64,000 nucleotides of DNA from Strongyloides papillosus (lineage: Eukaryota; Nematoda; Chromadorea; Rhabditida; Strongyloididae): assembly GCA_005656395.1 (NCBI GenBank), contig SRSI01000009.1:124001-188000 (forward strand), read 5' to 3'. The first letter of the stretch is position 1, and every line of letters starts with the position of its first letter. Below are positions 48,360-58,933 of the stretch, piece by piece. The translations under genes and the position numbers were made by a program. The notes below the pieces were generated by a model. It had not been told where the DNA came from. It saw nothing but the letters and a program-made list of their open reading frames with translations, and ran no database searches.

Positions 48360-50841
48360 GTTAATATAAAGATATTCTATAATTTTTAATTAACAAAAAT
48401 CCGTTGGAATATGTTGTAAAAAAATAATTAGAGATAAAGAGAAATATTACATCGAATATTTTATTATAAATAAATTATTGAATCAAACATTTTCATATTA
48501 AAAAGGTGGAGTTAATATAGTTACTTAAAAAGAACAAATTCTATGATTTACAACAAAAATTGTTAAAAAGTCCAATACAACAAATATTGTTATCAAGATT
48601 AAAAGAATTTGCGACAAAAAATACCACTTGAAATTAATAAAAGTACAAGTAATTTTGAAAATGTTATACCCAATTTATTTAACTTGTGATTATGTTTATA
48701 TAGTGGAAAACACAAACTAATATTAGTCTTTAAAAATTGTTTTAAAAAAATTTAAATTAAAAAGAAAATAAATTGTAAGTTAGACGATAATATAAGCCAT
48801 TAATTAAATAGTTTATTTATATATAATTATTTATGAAATGGAAAAAACTAACAAGTTGTATTCAAAGAAATAATTATAATGTTTAAAAATGAATTTTTAT
48901 GGATAATTTAAATAAAACATTTAAAAGAATAATTTCACTATATATGTTTAACATTGATAATAATAAAAAACTTTAAAATCAAATAAAAAAAACAGATCAA
49001 ATATGAAAAAAAATATGTATTTTAAATAAATAATTTTGGCACAATCATTTTTAAGATTAATCGTCGTAAAACAAAAATTTAAAAACTACCACCTTTGAAT
49101 TTCAACAAAAATCTTGGACCCTTAAAAATATTATGGCACCTAATCAAACTAAATATTAGAAATAAATATTTATCGACAAAAATAAGCATTAATGCAATAA
49201 TATTTATCGAGGAATAAAGGAAATTAATTTATACATTGTGAATAAGATTTATATTTATCGCACAAAAATTGATTATACTAAAACGAGATGAAGGATGTCA
49301 TAATATCTCAAAACAAAAAATTCAAGTTCCTCCCTATCTATCAAAGTATTTTTGAAGTACATGAACTAAATCGTGAGAATTGTTTTAAATATGTTATCCA
49401 GTGATATGCATTTTAAAAACGAAAATGGAACATCGTCACTAAGGCGCCACAACAAGTTTAGTAAAAGTTTACTTTTAACTTGTAACAAATTTTTGCACTT
49501 TCTAGATTTTTTCTCTTTGTTTCCCTTTGAAGATCAGCTAAATAAATTATTGAAAAAGTATATTGTATAATTTGTTTTATCTCAAATTATGGATTAGTTT
49601 GGTATATGAATTTTTTATAGATTCAAGATTATGGCCACACTTTAGAGATGTAGAATAAATCACACATAAAATTTCTGGGTCAAAAAATAAGCATAATTCA
49701 TTTTTCGATGTAAAAATTTGTGTAATAAAACCACAAGTAACAAATATTTATCTATCTAGTATTCTTGGAAATGGTGTGTAAATGACTACGTAATAAGAAA
49801 TTGCCTAATTAATTATATTTTCAATATAAATTTGGTAAAAAAACAGTAATACTGGATGTTTTACTGTCTTTAGTATATATTAATAATTCTCCAGTTTCAT
49901 TAAGCATGTTATTAACGGATCACAATTAGTTGTACCTTAACTAATACGTGGAACTAAGTAAAGCTTTAATTATAGGTAGAATACTCTATTCCAAGTTCAG
50001 TGTTAAATGATGAGATAAAATACACCATGTACTTGGCTTGTTGACAATTGTGTTATTAATATGTATAATTCTTTGTCAGATAAATTTTCTATTCATCAAA
50101 TGTGGCTATTCATAAATTTTCAAAAACACAATTTCAATTTATTTACGAAATATTGACTTCAACATTTCTTATCATAAATTAATGTGAAATTTACGTTTTC
50201 AATAACTCTATTATGACAATGCTAGTCTAATATTGTCAATTAATATATGTTCCCTTAACAAAACAATGATAAGAGCTGTTTTATTATAAGTATTTTCTTC
50301 TCAGTTAATAATTTTCCTAGATATATGTAGTTTTTTTATCATATTTAGTATTGCCTATTTGAGTGCTTATATGTAAACTATATATGACCATTTATCAAAA
50401 CAATGAACTGTAATACATTAAATGTTAGTCTAGCTAAAAGTGGAAAAAAAATTAGTTTTTTTACCTTGTTTTAGAAAAATAGTGAATTGATTTTTGTACA
50501 TTTGGCATGAAATACTTTTCCAAACTGTTCGACATGGCCTGATTAACGCTAATACGTGTCGAGAATCGTAAGAAGTTTATTGTTTTTTAGTATACAAGTA
50601 ATTTTTGACACCATTGAAATTTCTAGAATGAAAATATGTAATATTTATTGGGTCGACTCTTTTATCTTTTTTTATTAAGGTATTTTATAATGATATTTAG
50701 GATTATTTACTATTATGACATGGTGGAATTTATTCCGCTAATATGATTTTTATCGTATTAAATTTATCAGATTACTGTCTCTTTCTACATATTTGTTTTC
50801 AATATTAATTTCTTTTATTTTTTAATAGGTTCTTATTAGGA
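48360..50841. other. AT-rich region between CDK8 and UGGT
   Basis: These 2.5 kb lie between two head-to-head genes and should include both promoters. A 65-codon open stretch at 49373-49570 begins at GTG and lacks splice context. An AG acceptor at 50838-50839, two bases before the UGGT ATG, fits trans-splicing. Nothing else was recognised. Confidence 0.5.
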
Positions 50842-53800
50842 ATGCGGTGGCAGTACATTTTACTACTCATATTTTCTATATTAAAAGAAGCATATTTATC
50901 TAATAATGCCGACAAATTAGTAGTCACATCATTAACTGCCCAATGGAATCATACTTCTTTTATTGCTGAGACTGCAGAATTTATAGCCAAAGAAGATCCT
51001 AGTTTATTTTTTAATTACATTGACTTATTAGTTGGGAAAAATGACATTGATATTAAAAATCCTGAAAAAGAGTACGAAACAGGAATTAAATTAGCTGCAC
51101 AAATTCTTTCAGAAAGCAGGTTAGATTTATTAAAACTTTCTCTATCACTGAGAGTTGCATCACCTGCAATTGAATTATTTCAAAAACTTGGAAAAGAAAA
51201 AATTAGTGGTAAAAAGTGTAGTTCTTTTGTTGAAATCGGTAGTGATTTCGTATGTTCTGAAAAAGATTTTGAAACAGTGATTTCAAAGAATGATGAATTT
51301 GAAGTAGATAGATATTCAATTGACCATATCTATTACGGAAAAAAAACAAAGGACAATAATATTCTTGGTACTGTTGTATTATATGGTAATTACGGAAATA
51401 AAGATTTTGGTAAATTATACAATGCATGTAAAAAAGCTGCAAAAAATGGAAAAATCAATTTCGTAGTTAGGTATTATGAGAATGAAGAAAAGTCAGAATC
51501 TAACCCTGTACCACTTTCCGGTTATGGTGTTGAACTTTCAATCAAAAATACAGAATATAAAGCAGTAGATGATACTAATCAGAAGAAGGATAACTTTGAA
51601 GATGAGTTACCTGAACTAGATGATGTTCAAGGATTCAATTTTAATATTTTGAAGAGAAGACATGGTGATCTTATGGAACAACTTAAACAACTCAAAGTTT
51701 TCTTGTCAGAATCTGATGAGTTAACTCCACTAAAACAATGGGAACTACAAGATATTTCTTTCCAAGCATCACAAAAAGTTTTTAATGAACCTAATGCAGA
51801 GGCTGCTATAAATACATTAATTGATGTTTCTCAAAATTTCCCATCACGTGCAAGAGCCATATCTCAGGTATCTGTGGATCCAAAATTAAGAAAAGAAGTA
51901 CAGGAAAATCAAGAAAGATTAACTGAAGAATTTGAAATAAGACCTGGTGAGAATAACATATTTATCAATGGTATAAATATTGATGCAGATACTCTTGATA
52001 TTTACAACTTGTTAGATACTCTTAAACAAGAAGAATCACTTGCAAACGATTTTTATGAAATGGGTTTTAGACGTGAATACTTGAGTCTCTTATTCAGTTT
52101 AGATTCTTCCGAAAACAAAGAATCTTTTGCAATTGATTTCCGTGAAGGTTTCCCAGAGTATATTAATAATCTCGACAAAGATCCTGAGTACAAAAGAATG
52201 GGAAATTCTGTCAAACTTATGCTCCAACCATACTTCCCAGGAATGATAAGACCTATTGCTAGAAATTTCTTCAATCTTATATTTGTTGTTGATCCCTCAG
52301 AACTTAACCATCGTGTTTTGTTAAAAATTGCTCATTCATTTTATGCACATCAAATACCCCTTCGAATTGGTATCATATTTGATGTCTCCAATGATGATGA
52401 TGTAAATGGAATGAATGATGTAGGTGTTGCATTTGTTAACTTTTTCAATTACGCTAAATCAGAAAAAAATCCTGCAAAAGCTTTGGATCTTTGTAACAAA
52501 ATGTTTGATAGTTTTATGGAAGATTTTACTGTTGAGAATATTCATAAATTCTTCAAAAAATACTTTAAAGACGTTGAAATAGAAGATGTATTTGGTAAAG
52601 ATTCTGATTATAATCAAGGAAGAGCTACAGGAAGACCATGGATTAAAAGAAGTGGTTTAGGACAAACTCCAAAAGTATTGTTAAATGGTGTAGTATTTGA
52701 TCAAGCTAATTTGGCTTCTGATAAAATTGAAGAAGCCGTCATGTCTGAGGTTAGTAAGCAAACACCTTACATTCAAAAAGCTGTTATGAGTGGTAAACTT
52801 ACTGACAAAGATAATGTTATGAATTGGATAATGTCAAGACCAACTGTTTTGTCGAGATTAAATAATAGAATTTTAAACAATAAAGGAGAATATTTGAAAA
52901 TGACAGATGTAATGCCATGCAAATCCAAAAATATTAACGAATTTAATAGACTAAGTAATGTAGAAAAAACTCAATGTATCATTAGTAGAATGAAATATTT
53001 TACACGAAGTGATGTTGAAAGTACAAAAGCTCTAACTGTATGGCTTGTTGGTGATTTCGAAGATTTTGAATCTCGTGAAATGTTAAGAAATGCTTTGAAA
53101 TTCTTGAAAAAAAGTAAAACTTCTAGAATTGGTATTATAAATAATCCTAAAAAAGGAATTAAAGAATTCGGAAAAGTCACAAAGGTTATAAATAGTATAG
53201 TTAGATTACTTCCACAAAATATAATTAAGCAAATTTTACCAAAAGTTTTAGTTGAGTCTGTTATTAAAAAAATCCAAAACAACCAATTTTCAATTGATGA
53301 GTTTGCCGTTAATGGAATGTCGGTTGATAATTTTAACAAGGAGTCAAAACTTTTATCTAATGAACAATTGGAATATGAAGCTAATTTTGCAAAATCAGTT
53401 CTGAATATTAATCGTGGAGATAGAACATACATTGTAAATGGTAACATGTATGGTGTATTAGATAACAATGAAATTATTGAAGTTGATGATTATGAACTTC
53501 TTGAAAAAATAGCAAATACAAAAGGAGCTAATAAAATTGCTGCACAAGTTGATAGATGGGGTGTTGAAAAAGATAATGGAAAAAGTAGTGATGTTGTTAT
53601 GAGAAGTATTTCTGTTATTGGTGCAAGTAATTCAAAAAAGACACGTCATTGGGTTGTTTTAGCAAATGACAAAAAGTCCGTAGTCCATTCAGTTGCACAA
53701 GATGATAAAAAGGCAATAATTGATATAATTGTCGTTATTGACCCATTGACAAAAGGTGCTCAAAAATTAAGTGCTGTCCTTAAACTTATACTTAGATCAT

Positions 53801-55389
53801 GTAATGCTGACCTAAAAATTGTCCTAAATCCTCAAGACCAAATAAGTGAACTTCCATTAAAACGATTCTATAGATTTGTTGTTGATCAAGAAGTTTCATT
53901 TACAACAGATGGAAATGTAATTTCTCCTGTTGCTGTGTTTGAAAATTTACCAAAAAAACAACTATTGACATTAAATGTTATTTCCCCAGATGCATGGATG
54001 ATACAACCAGTTTTTGCTGAGTATGATCTTGATAATATAAAAATGGAGAATGTTGAAAAAAATGTAATTGCTAACTTTGAGTTAAGAAATATACTTCTTG
54101 AAGGACATTGCTTCGATGATGTAACAGGTTCTCCACCTAGAGGCTTACAATTCGTACTATCAACATTAAATAATAAAATTAATTATGATACCATTGTAAT
54201 GGCTAATTTAGGATATTTCCAATTGAAATCTAATCCAGGAATATGGGATTTACGATTACGTGAAGGAAGAAGTAAAGAGATCTATGATATTGTTGAACAT
54301 AAAAATACAGAATCTCAAAATGGAGAAATAGTAAAAGTAATGATTGATTCTCTTCTAGGAAGGGTAGTAAAGATTAAAGTTTCTAAAAAAGCAGATAAAC
54401 TAGAAGAAAATCTTTTATCTGATGATAAAGGAAGTTACGAAGATGAAGATTCTGAGGAAGAAAATTCAATTTGGTCATCCGTATCAAAATACGTTAGCGG
54501 AGAGAAATATGATGAAATTAATATATTCTCCTTAGCATCAGGTCACATGTACGAACGACTAATGAGAATTATGATGGTATCTGTTATGAAACACACTAAA
54601 TATCCTGTCAAATTCTGGCTTTTAAACAATTACGTATCACCACAATTCCGTAATTCCCTTGAACCAATGGCAAAGAAATATGGTTTCTCCTATGAATTAG
54701 TTGAATACAAATGGCCTCGTTGGTTACATAAACAAACAGAAAAACAAAGAATTATGTGGGGTTACAAAATCCTATTCTTGGATGTACTCTTCCCATTACA
54801 TGTTAAAAAAATTATTTTTGTTGATGCTGATCAGATTGTTCGCACTGATTTAATGGAACTCATGAACTTTGATCTTAATGGTGCACCATATGGTTACACA
54901 CCATTCTGTGATAACAAAAAAGAGATGGATGGATTTAGATTTTGGAAATCTGGATATTGGGCAAATCATCTTGCTGGAAGGAAATATCATATTTCTGCTC
55001 TATATGTTGTTGATCTTGTTAAGTTCAGAAAAATTGCAGCAGGAGATAGATTAAGAGGACAATACCAAGGATTAAGTGCAGATCCAAATAGTTTGGCTAA
55101 TCTTGATCAAGATTTACCCAATAATATGATTCACCAAGTTAAAATTAAGAGTTTACCACAAGAATGGCTTTGGTGTGAGACATGGTGTGATGAAGGATCC
55201 AAGAAGAATGCTAAAACAATTGATTTATGTAATAATCCACTTACAAAGGAACCAAAATTAGATGCAGCACGAAGAATTGTTCCAGAATGGATAGAATATG
55301 ATGAAGAGATAAGAGAATTATTAGAAAAGAGTAAAGTTGACAGTCTCGGCAAAGAACCTGTACCTAAAGAAAAACATACTGAATTGTAA
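50842..55389 (+). CDS. UGGT: UDP-glucose:glycoprotein glucosyltransferase
   Basis: One uninterrupted ORF of 1515 residues matches the family length. It has a signal peptide (WQYILLLIFSILKEAYLS). The large N-terminal folding-sensor region of thioredoxin-like and beta domains covers about 20-1200. A GT24 catalytic domain spans about 1225-1490. Visible motifs are INIFSLASGHMYERLMRIMM, the metal-binding DxD in FVDADQIVRTD (about 1327), and NLDQDLPNNM. The C-terminus KEKHTEL is a KDEL-like ER retrieval signal. UGGT re-glucosylates N-glycans on misfolded glycoproteins so that they re-enter the calnexin cycle. Its lack of introns is unusual beside intron-bearing neighbours. AATAAA is at 55405-55410. 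Confidence 0.96.
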   Translation: MRWQYILLLIFSILKEAYLSNNADKLVVTSLTAQWNHTSFIAETAEFIAKEDPSLFFNYIDLLVGKNDIDIKNPEKEYETGIKLAAQILSESRLDLLKLSLSLRVASPAIELFQKLGKEKISGKKCSSFVEIGSDFVCSEKDFETVISKNDEFEVDRYSIDHIYYGKKTKDNNILGTVVLYGNYGNKDFGKLYNACKKAAKNGKINFVVRYYENEEKSESNPVPLSGYGVELSIKNTEYKAVDDTNQKKDNFEDELPELDDVQGFNFNILKRRHGDLMEQLKQLKVFLSESDELTPLKQWELQDISFQASQKVFNEPNAEAAINTLIDVSQNFPSRARAISQVSVDPKLRKEVQENQERLTEEFEIRPGENNIFINGINIDADTLDIYNLLDTLKQEESLANDFYEMGFRREYLSLLFSLDSSENKESFAIDFREGFPEYINNLDKDPEYKRMGNSVKLMLQPYFPGMIRPIARNFFNLIFVVDPSELNHRVLLKIAHSFYAHQIPLRIGIIFDVSNDDDVNGMNDVGVAFVNFFNYAKSEKNPAKALDLCNKMFDSFMEDFTVENIHKFFKKYFKDVEIEDVFGKDSDYNQGRATGRPWIKRSGLGQTPKVLLNGVVFDQANLASDKIEEAVMSEVSKQTPYIQKAVMSGKLTDKDNVMNWIMSRPTVLSRLNNRILNNKGEYLKMTDVMPCKSKNINEFNRLSNVEKTQCIISRMKYFTRSDVESTKALTVWLVGDFEDFESREMLRNALKFLKKSKTSRIGIINNPKKGIKEFGKVTKVINSIVRLLPQNIIKQILPKVLVESVIKKIQNNQFSIDEFAVNGMSVDNFNKESKLLSNEQLEYEANFAKSVLNINRGDRTYIVNGNMYGVLDNNEIIEVDDYELLEKIANTKGANKIAAQVDRWGVEKDNGKSSDVVMRSISVIGASNSKKTRHWVVLANDKKSVVHSVAQDDKKAIIDIIVVIDPLTKGAQKLSAVLKLILRSCNADLKIVLNPQDQISELPLKRFYRFVVDQEVSFTTDGNVISPVAVFENLPKKQLLTLNVISPDAWMIQPVFAEYDLDNIKMENVEKNVIANFELRNILLEGHCFDDVTGSPPRGLQFVLSTLNNKINYDTIVMANLGYFQLKSNPGIWDLRLREGRSKEIYDIVEHKNTESQNGEIVKVMIDSLLGRVVKIKVSKKADKLEENLLSDDKGSYEDEDSEEENSIWSSVSKYVSGEKYDEINIFSLASGHMYERLMRIMMVSVMKHTKYPVKFWLLNNYVSPQFRNSLEPMAKKYGFSYELVEYKWPRWLHKQTEKQRIMWGYKILFLDVLFPLHVKKIIFVDADQIVRTDLMELMNFDLNGAPYGYTPFCDNKKEMDGFRFWKSGYWANHLAGRKYHISALYVVDLVKFRKIAAGDRLRGQYQGLSADPNSLANLDQDLPNNMIHQVKIKSLPQEWLWCETWCDEGSKKNAKTIDLCNNPLTKEPKLDAARRIVPEWIEYDEEIRELLEKSKVDSLGKEPVPKEKHTEL

Positions 55390-55404
55390 TTTTGTTGTTT
55401 TTTT

Positions 55405-55410
55405 AATAAA
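55405..55410 (+). terminator. Polyadenylation signal of UGGT
   Basis: AATAAA begins 16 bases after the UGGT stop codon, close to the 3' end of the opposite-strand POLR1H gene. Confidence 0.5.
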
Positions 55411-55480
55411 ATTTTTAAATTTATTTATTAGAAAATTGTAAAAAATATTAATTAAAAAAGTTTCTGATGTATTTATTTTT

Positions 55481-55871
55481 TTATGAATACTCAATACATT
55501 TGTATTTACATTTTGTACACGTATAAAAAATAGTAGCACCTTCATCAGCACTTCTTGTCTGCAATGTTGTATATGATGCTTCGTTATTTTCACATCTAGG
55601 ACACACATGTTCTACAATAGCGTCTCCAGTATCTGTTGTTGAATCTTCAGTATTAGCAATAGACTTCATGTATACGGTTTTTGCAGATGTTACCTGTAAA
55701 TTATTAATTGCTTAAAAAATATTTTAATTACAATAATAATAACTTTATATATTTACCATCAAATTTCCACTTTGTTAAACATTGAGGACATTGTACTTTA
55801 CTTGGAGCTAAAGATGGATACACTAGGAAGGTATTACAACGACCACAAAATTCTGAGTCTCTTGTAAACAT
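55481..55871 (-). CDS. POLR1H: RNA polymerase I subunit RPA12 (POLR1H/ZNRD1)
   Basis: Exon 1 (55871-55757) and exon 2 (55710-55481) encode 114 residues. The acceptor is the AAG 27 bases upstream of a nearer CAG, which would bring in a stop. The N-terminal zinc ribbon has CGRC and CPQC. The C-terminal TFIIS-like ribbon has CPRCENNEASYTTLQTRSADEG and FYTCTKCKYK, including the invariant acidic pair (Asp-Glu in RSADEG) that supports transcript cleavage. RPA12 is the RNA-cleavage and termination subunit of Pol I in the nucleolus. It starts about 200 bp from MRPL23, back to back. Confidence 0.93.
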
Positions 55872-56073
55872 TGCAATAATTTTAAATAATATAAAAGAAT
55901 TTTCAATAATAAAATTAAATATTTTAAAAAGAAAGTTTACATTAACCCAAAGGAAAGTACGTTTGTCGTGACAGGACTAAATATTAATTTTCCTTTACTA
56001 AAATATTGTGAATTTCTTCTCCTTAAATCAATTTCTGTTGTTACTATTTATATTATATTATTAAATCAATACA

Positions 56074-56514
56074 ATGAGTACGCGAATTCCGAGAATTTTC
56101 CAACCTGGCAATCCCCAAACAAGAGTTTTCCTTCCTGATTTCTGGATGAAAATAGTACCAACACCAAAAGTTGGTAGAGAAAGAGTTCCACCCAATGTAG
56201 TTAAATTTGAAATATCTCCTCAAATGACACGATATGATGTCAGACAATATCTAGAAAAAATCTACAAAATTCCTGTTTATGATGTTAGAATCATGAATAA
56301 AATGGGTGATATAACCTGGGATAATCCATATGATAGAGGTTTTCGTAGGGCTGTATGGAAAGATGAAGATAAGAAATTTGCTTTTGTTTTTATGCCAAAA
56401 CATATTACTTTTGAATACCCAGATTTAGCTAATGATGAAAAAGCAGAGAAACAGCTGGATTTAATGAAGAAAGAAATTGCTCAAAATCCAGGATTAGATA
56501 CAAAACTTATATAA
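56074..56514 (+). CDS. MRPL23: Mitochondrial large-subunit ribosomal protein uL23m
   Basis: This single-exon ORF of 146 residues matches mitochondrial L23: IPRIFQPGNPQTRVFLPDFW near the start, then VPPNVVKFEISPQMTRYDVR and YLEKIYKIPVYDVRIMN. It lies near the exit of the mitochondrial ribosome tunnel. No long cleavable presequence is visible, as in other animals. It is divergent from POLR1H and tail-to-tail with the kinase gene downstream. Confidence 0.94.
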   Translation: MSTRIPRIFQPGNPQTRVFLPDFWMKIVPTPKVGRERVPPNVVKFEISPQMTRYDVRQYLEKIYKIPVYDVRIMNKMGDITWDNPYDRGFRRAVWKDEDKKFAFVFMPKHITFEYPDLANDEKAEKQLDLMKKEIAQNPGLDTKLI

Positions 56515-56720
56515 TTATAATAATTTGTTTGATTAAATTTGTTTATATATTAATAGGTATATACTTTCTTTGTTTCGATAAAAATGACATAAATTTTGAT
56601 ATAATTTTTATTTTTAAAAAAATTAATAATTTCGGAAATTTTATTTTATAAAGATTGCAATTTTAAAGAAAAAATATATTAATTTACAAGATCAAAACCC
56701 TTAAATGCCATTAGTAATTT

Positions 56721-58933
56721 TTACCAATCTTGAAATATTGCCAAGTCTGATGGAGATGGTTTCTCTTGTAAAAAGTTATCATCTTCAGTATAACTATCAA
56801 AATTTCCTGCAACAGGATATAATGTTGGTACAACTGGTGGTGGTATGCCCCTTTGATACAACAATTCCCAATCATAAGTATTAAACCAAGGATGTTTTTT
56901 AACTTCCTCTGCGTCTTTTGGACCACAACCTAATCTATTTTTCGGATCTTTTTTTAACAGCTTTGCTATTATATTTTTTGCATTTACTGAAAATACTTTA
57001 GGCGGAAAAGCCATTATTTCATAACTTTTTATCTGTTCATAGAAATCTTTTACATTTTCCCCTGAAAATGGTGGATCTCCAGTCATCATTTCGTATATTA
57101 AAATTCCTAATGCCCACCAATCTACTGAAGTGTTATGTCCTAAATGCTCTATTATTTCTGGAGCCAAATATTCAGTTGTTCCACAAGTTGTATACGATCT
57201 AAAATTAATATTTAATATTAAATCATAAATAAAAATATGTAAGCTTACTTATCAAGAATTCTTTTAGCAAAGCCAAAGTCAGTTAACTTTATATGACCTT
57301 CATGATCTAATATTAAATTTTCTGGTTTCAAATCACGATAAGCTATTGACGATTCATGAAGATATTGAAGAGCCAATGTTATTTCTGCTGCATAAAACTT
57401 TGCCATCGAACTTGGGAATGTTTTCATACTCCTTAAATAGGAAAATAATTCTCCCCCCGGAAGGAATTCCATAACCATATTAAGATTAATCTTATCTCTA
57501 TACGTATCATACAATCTAACAATAAATGGATGACGAACTGAGATTAATATTTTTTTTTCATTAAAAACATGTTCCACTTGTCTATTTTCAATAAGATGTT
57601 TAATGTTCATAGATTTTAAAGCATAATATTTTCCATTAATTTTATGCCTACATAACTGAACTTTACCAAATGTTCCTGTCCCTAAAATTAATGAAATTAT
57701 TTAATGATTAAACTACTTCTATTATTTGTTAACACCAAATTTTGGAATAAATATGAGTGGGATTTGTGCAGGGTGTTAAAAATTTAAAAATAGACTATTT
57801 TATAGTTATCAAATTTAATTAAATATTACAAAGGAATTGATATATGAAGCTCTAAGATATATTTTTAATCATTGATGTTTCCTATCAACGAAAAGGATTA
57901 ATTGTGGGTAAAAAATCTATTTATTTTTAAAAATAAGTAGGTGTAATAGAATACACAACAATGCTAAATTATTTCTGTGTATTGTTGGTAGTAAATAATG
58001 AAATAAACATTTTTTAATTAGCTATTGTTATAGTATATAAATATACTTTACAATGTAATAAAATAATTATAATAATATAAGAGATTAAAAAAGAAAATAC
58101 ATTTTATCGCATACAATATAGAGAAACAATTAAAAATGTATTGTTAGGGATAATAAAAATATGTTAAAGGTATGTAATATGCCATTAATACTATAGGTTT
58201 TAGAATATCATAATTTTTTTCCGTTACAACAAAAATTATTTTTTAGCTATTATAAAAAAGTACTCATTAATAATAATTTGTGAAAACATTTTACATCTTC
58301 TTACATCAATATGATTGATTATAGATATATTTATGGGCTAATATTTAAAACGAATGATATAGAATAATGTTAGCTCATTTGAAAAAATGAATTGCATTTA
58401 AAAATAATACAAATTTTAACAAATGTTTTGTTGCCCCTTATCATACATGGTAAGGCAAAGATATGCGAATCATTTATCATTTTTAAAATATTGTCTATGT
58501 CTTGTTTAAAAATTTACTCAAAAAAATATTTTGTATAGATAAAAAGTTTTCATGAATGGAATACTGGCAATATAAAAACAAAATTTATGATACAAAAAAA
58601 TTGATTCAGACAGATAAAATACAATTATTATATTGTATGATAAATAGATTTTTATTTTTTTTCAAAAGGAATACTAAACATTTTTATAACACCACTTTCA
58701 TGTAACTTAGGAATGTATAATACGAGTACGTTTTATAAGGCAACTTTTTTGAAAGGTTTTCAATGCAACTATCACAAGAATATTTTTTTTAAATATTTAT
58801 TCACATAGAATAAATGTTTAAGAAAAAAGTATATCAAAAACTTACCAATTGTGGTTACTGTAAGAAGGGAATCAATTAGATTACCTTCTTCTGAATCAGA
58901 TAACTCAAATTCAATTTCAGAACAAGATGACAT
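56721..58933 (-). CDS. AGC protein kinase of the PRKX/PKA-catalytic type
   Basis: Three exons (58933-58846, 57681-57249, 57198-56721) give 332 residues, with all phases consistent. The short acidic N-terminus (SCSEIEFELSDSEEGN) leads to the glycine loop GTGTFGKV, which spans the first junction. Then come the ATP lysine in YYALKSM, YRDLKPENLIL, DFGFAKRI, and SYTTCGTTEYLAPE across the second junction, with the activation-loop Thr present. The C-terminal tail ends SDLAIFQDW, nearer to PRKX (DLEIFKNF) than to the FTEF end of PKA. Such kinases are cAMP-regulated through R subunits. The first intron is 1,164 bp, by far the longest in the window. Confidence 0.88.
57682..58845 (-). other. Long first intron of the PRKX-like kinase
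   Basis: A 1,164-bp intron with a GTAAG donor and a TTTTAG acceptor is AT-rich throughout. It could hold an alternative first exon or enhancer, but no open exon with consensus sites was identified by eye. Confidence 0.55.

Noticed and set aside
49373..49570. 65-codon open frame
   Set aside because: It begins at GTG after a stop, with no domain and no splice context.
55321..55608. 95-codon ORF overlapping the UGGT and POLR1H ends
   Set aside because: It is a frame shadow of POLR1H; the zinc-ribbon frame is clearly the coding one.
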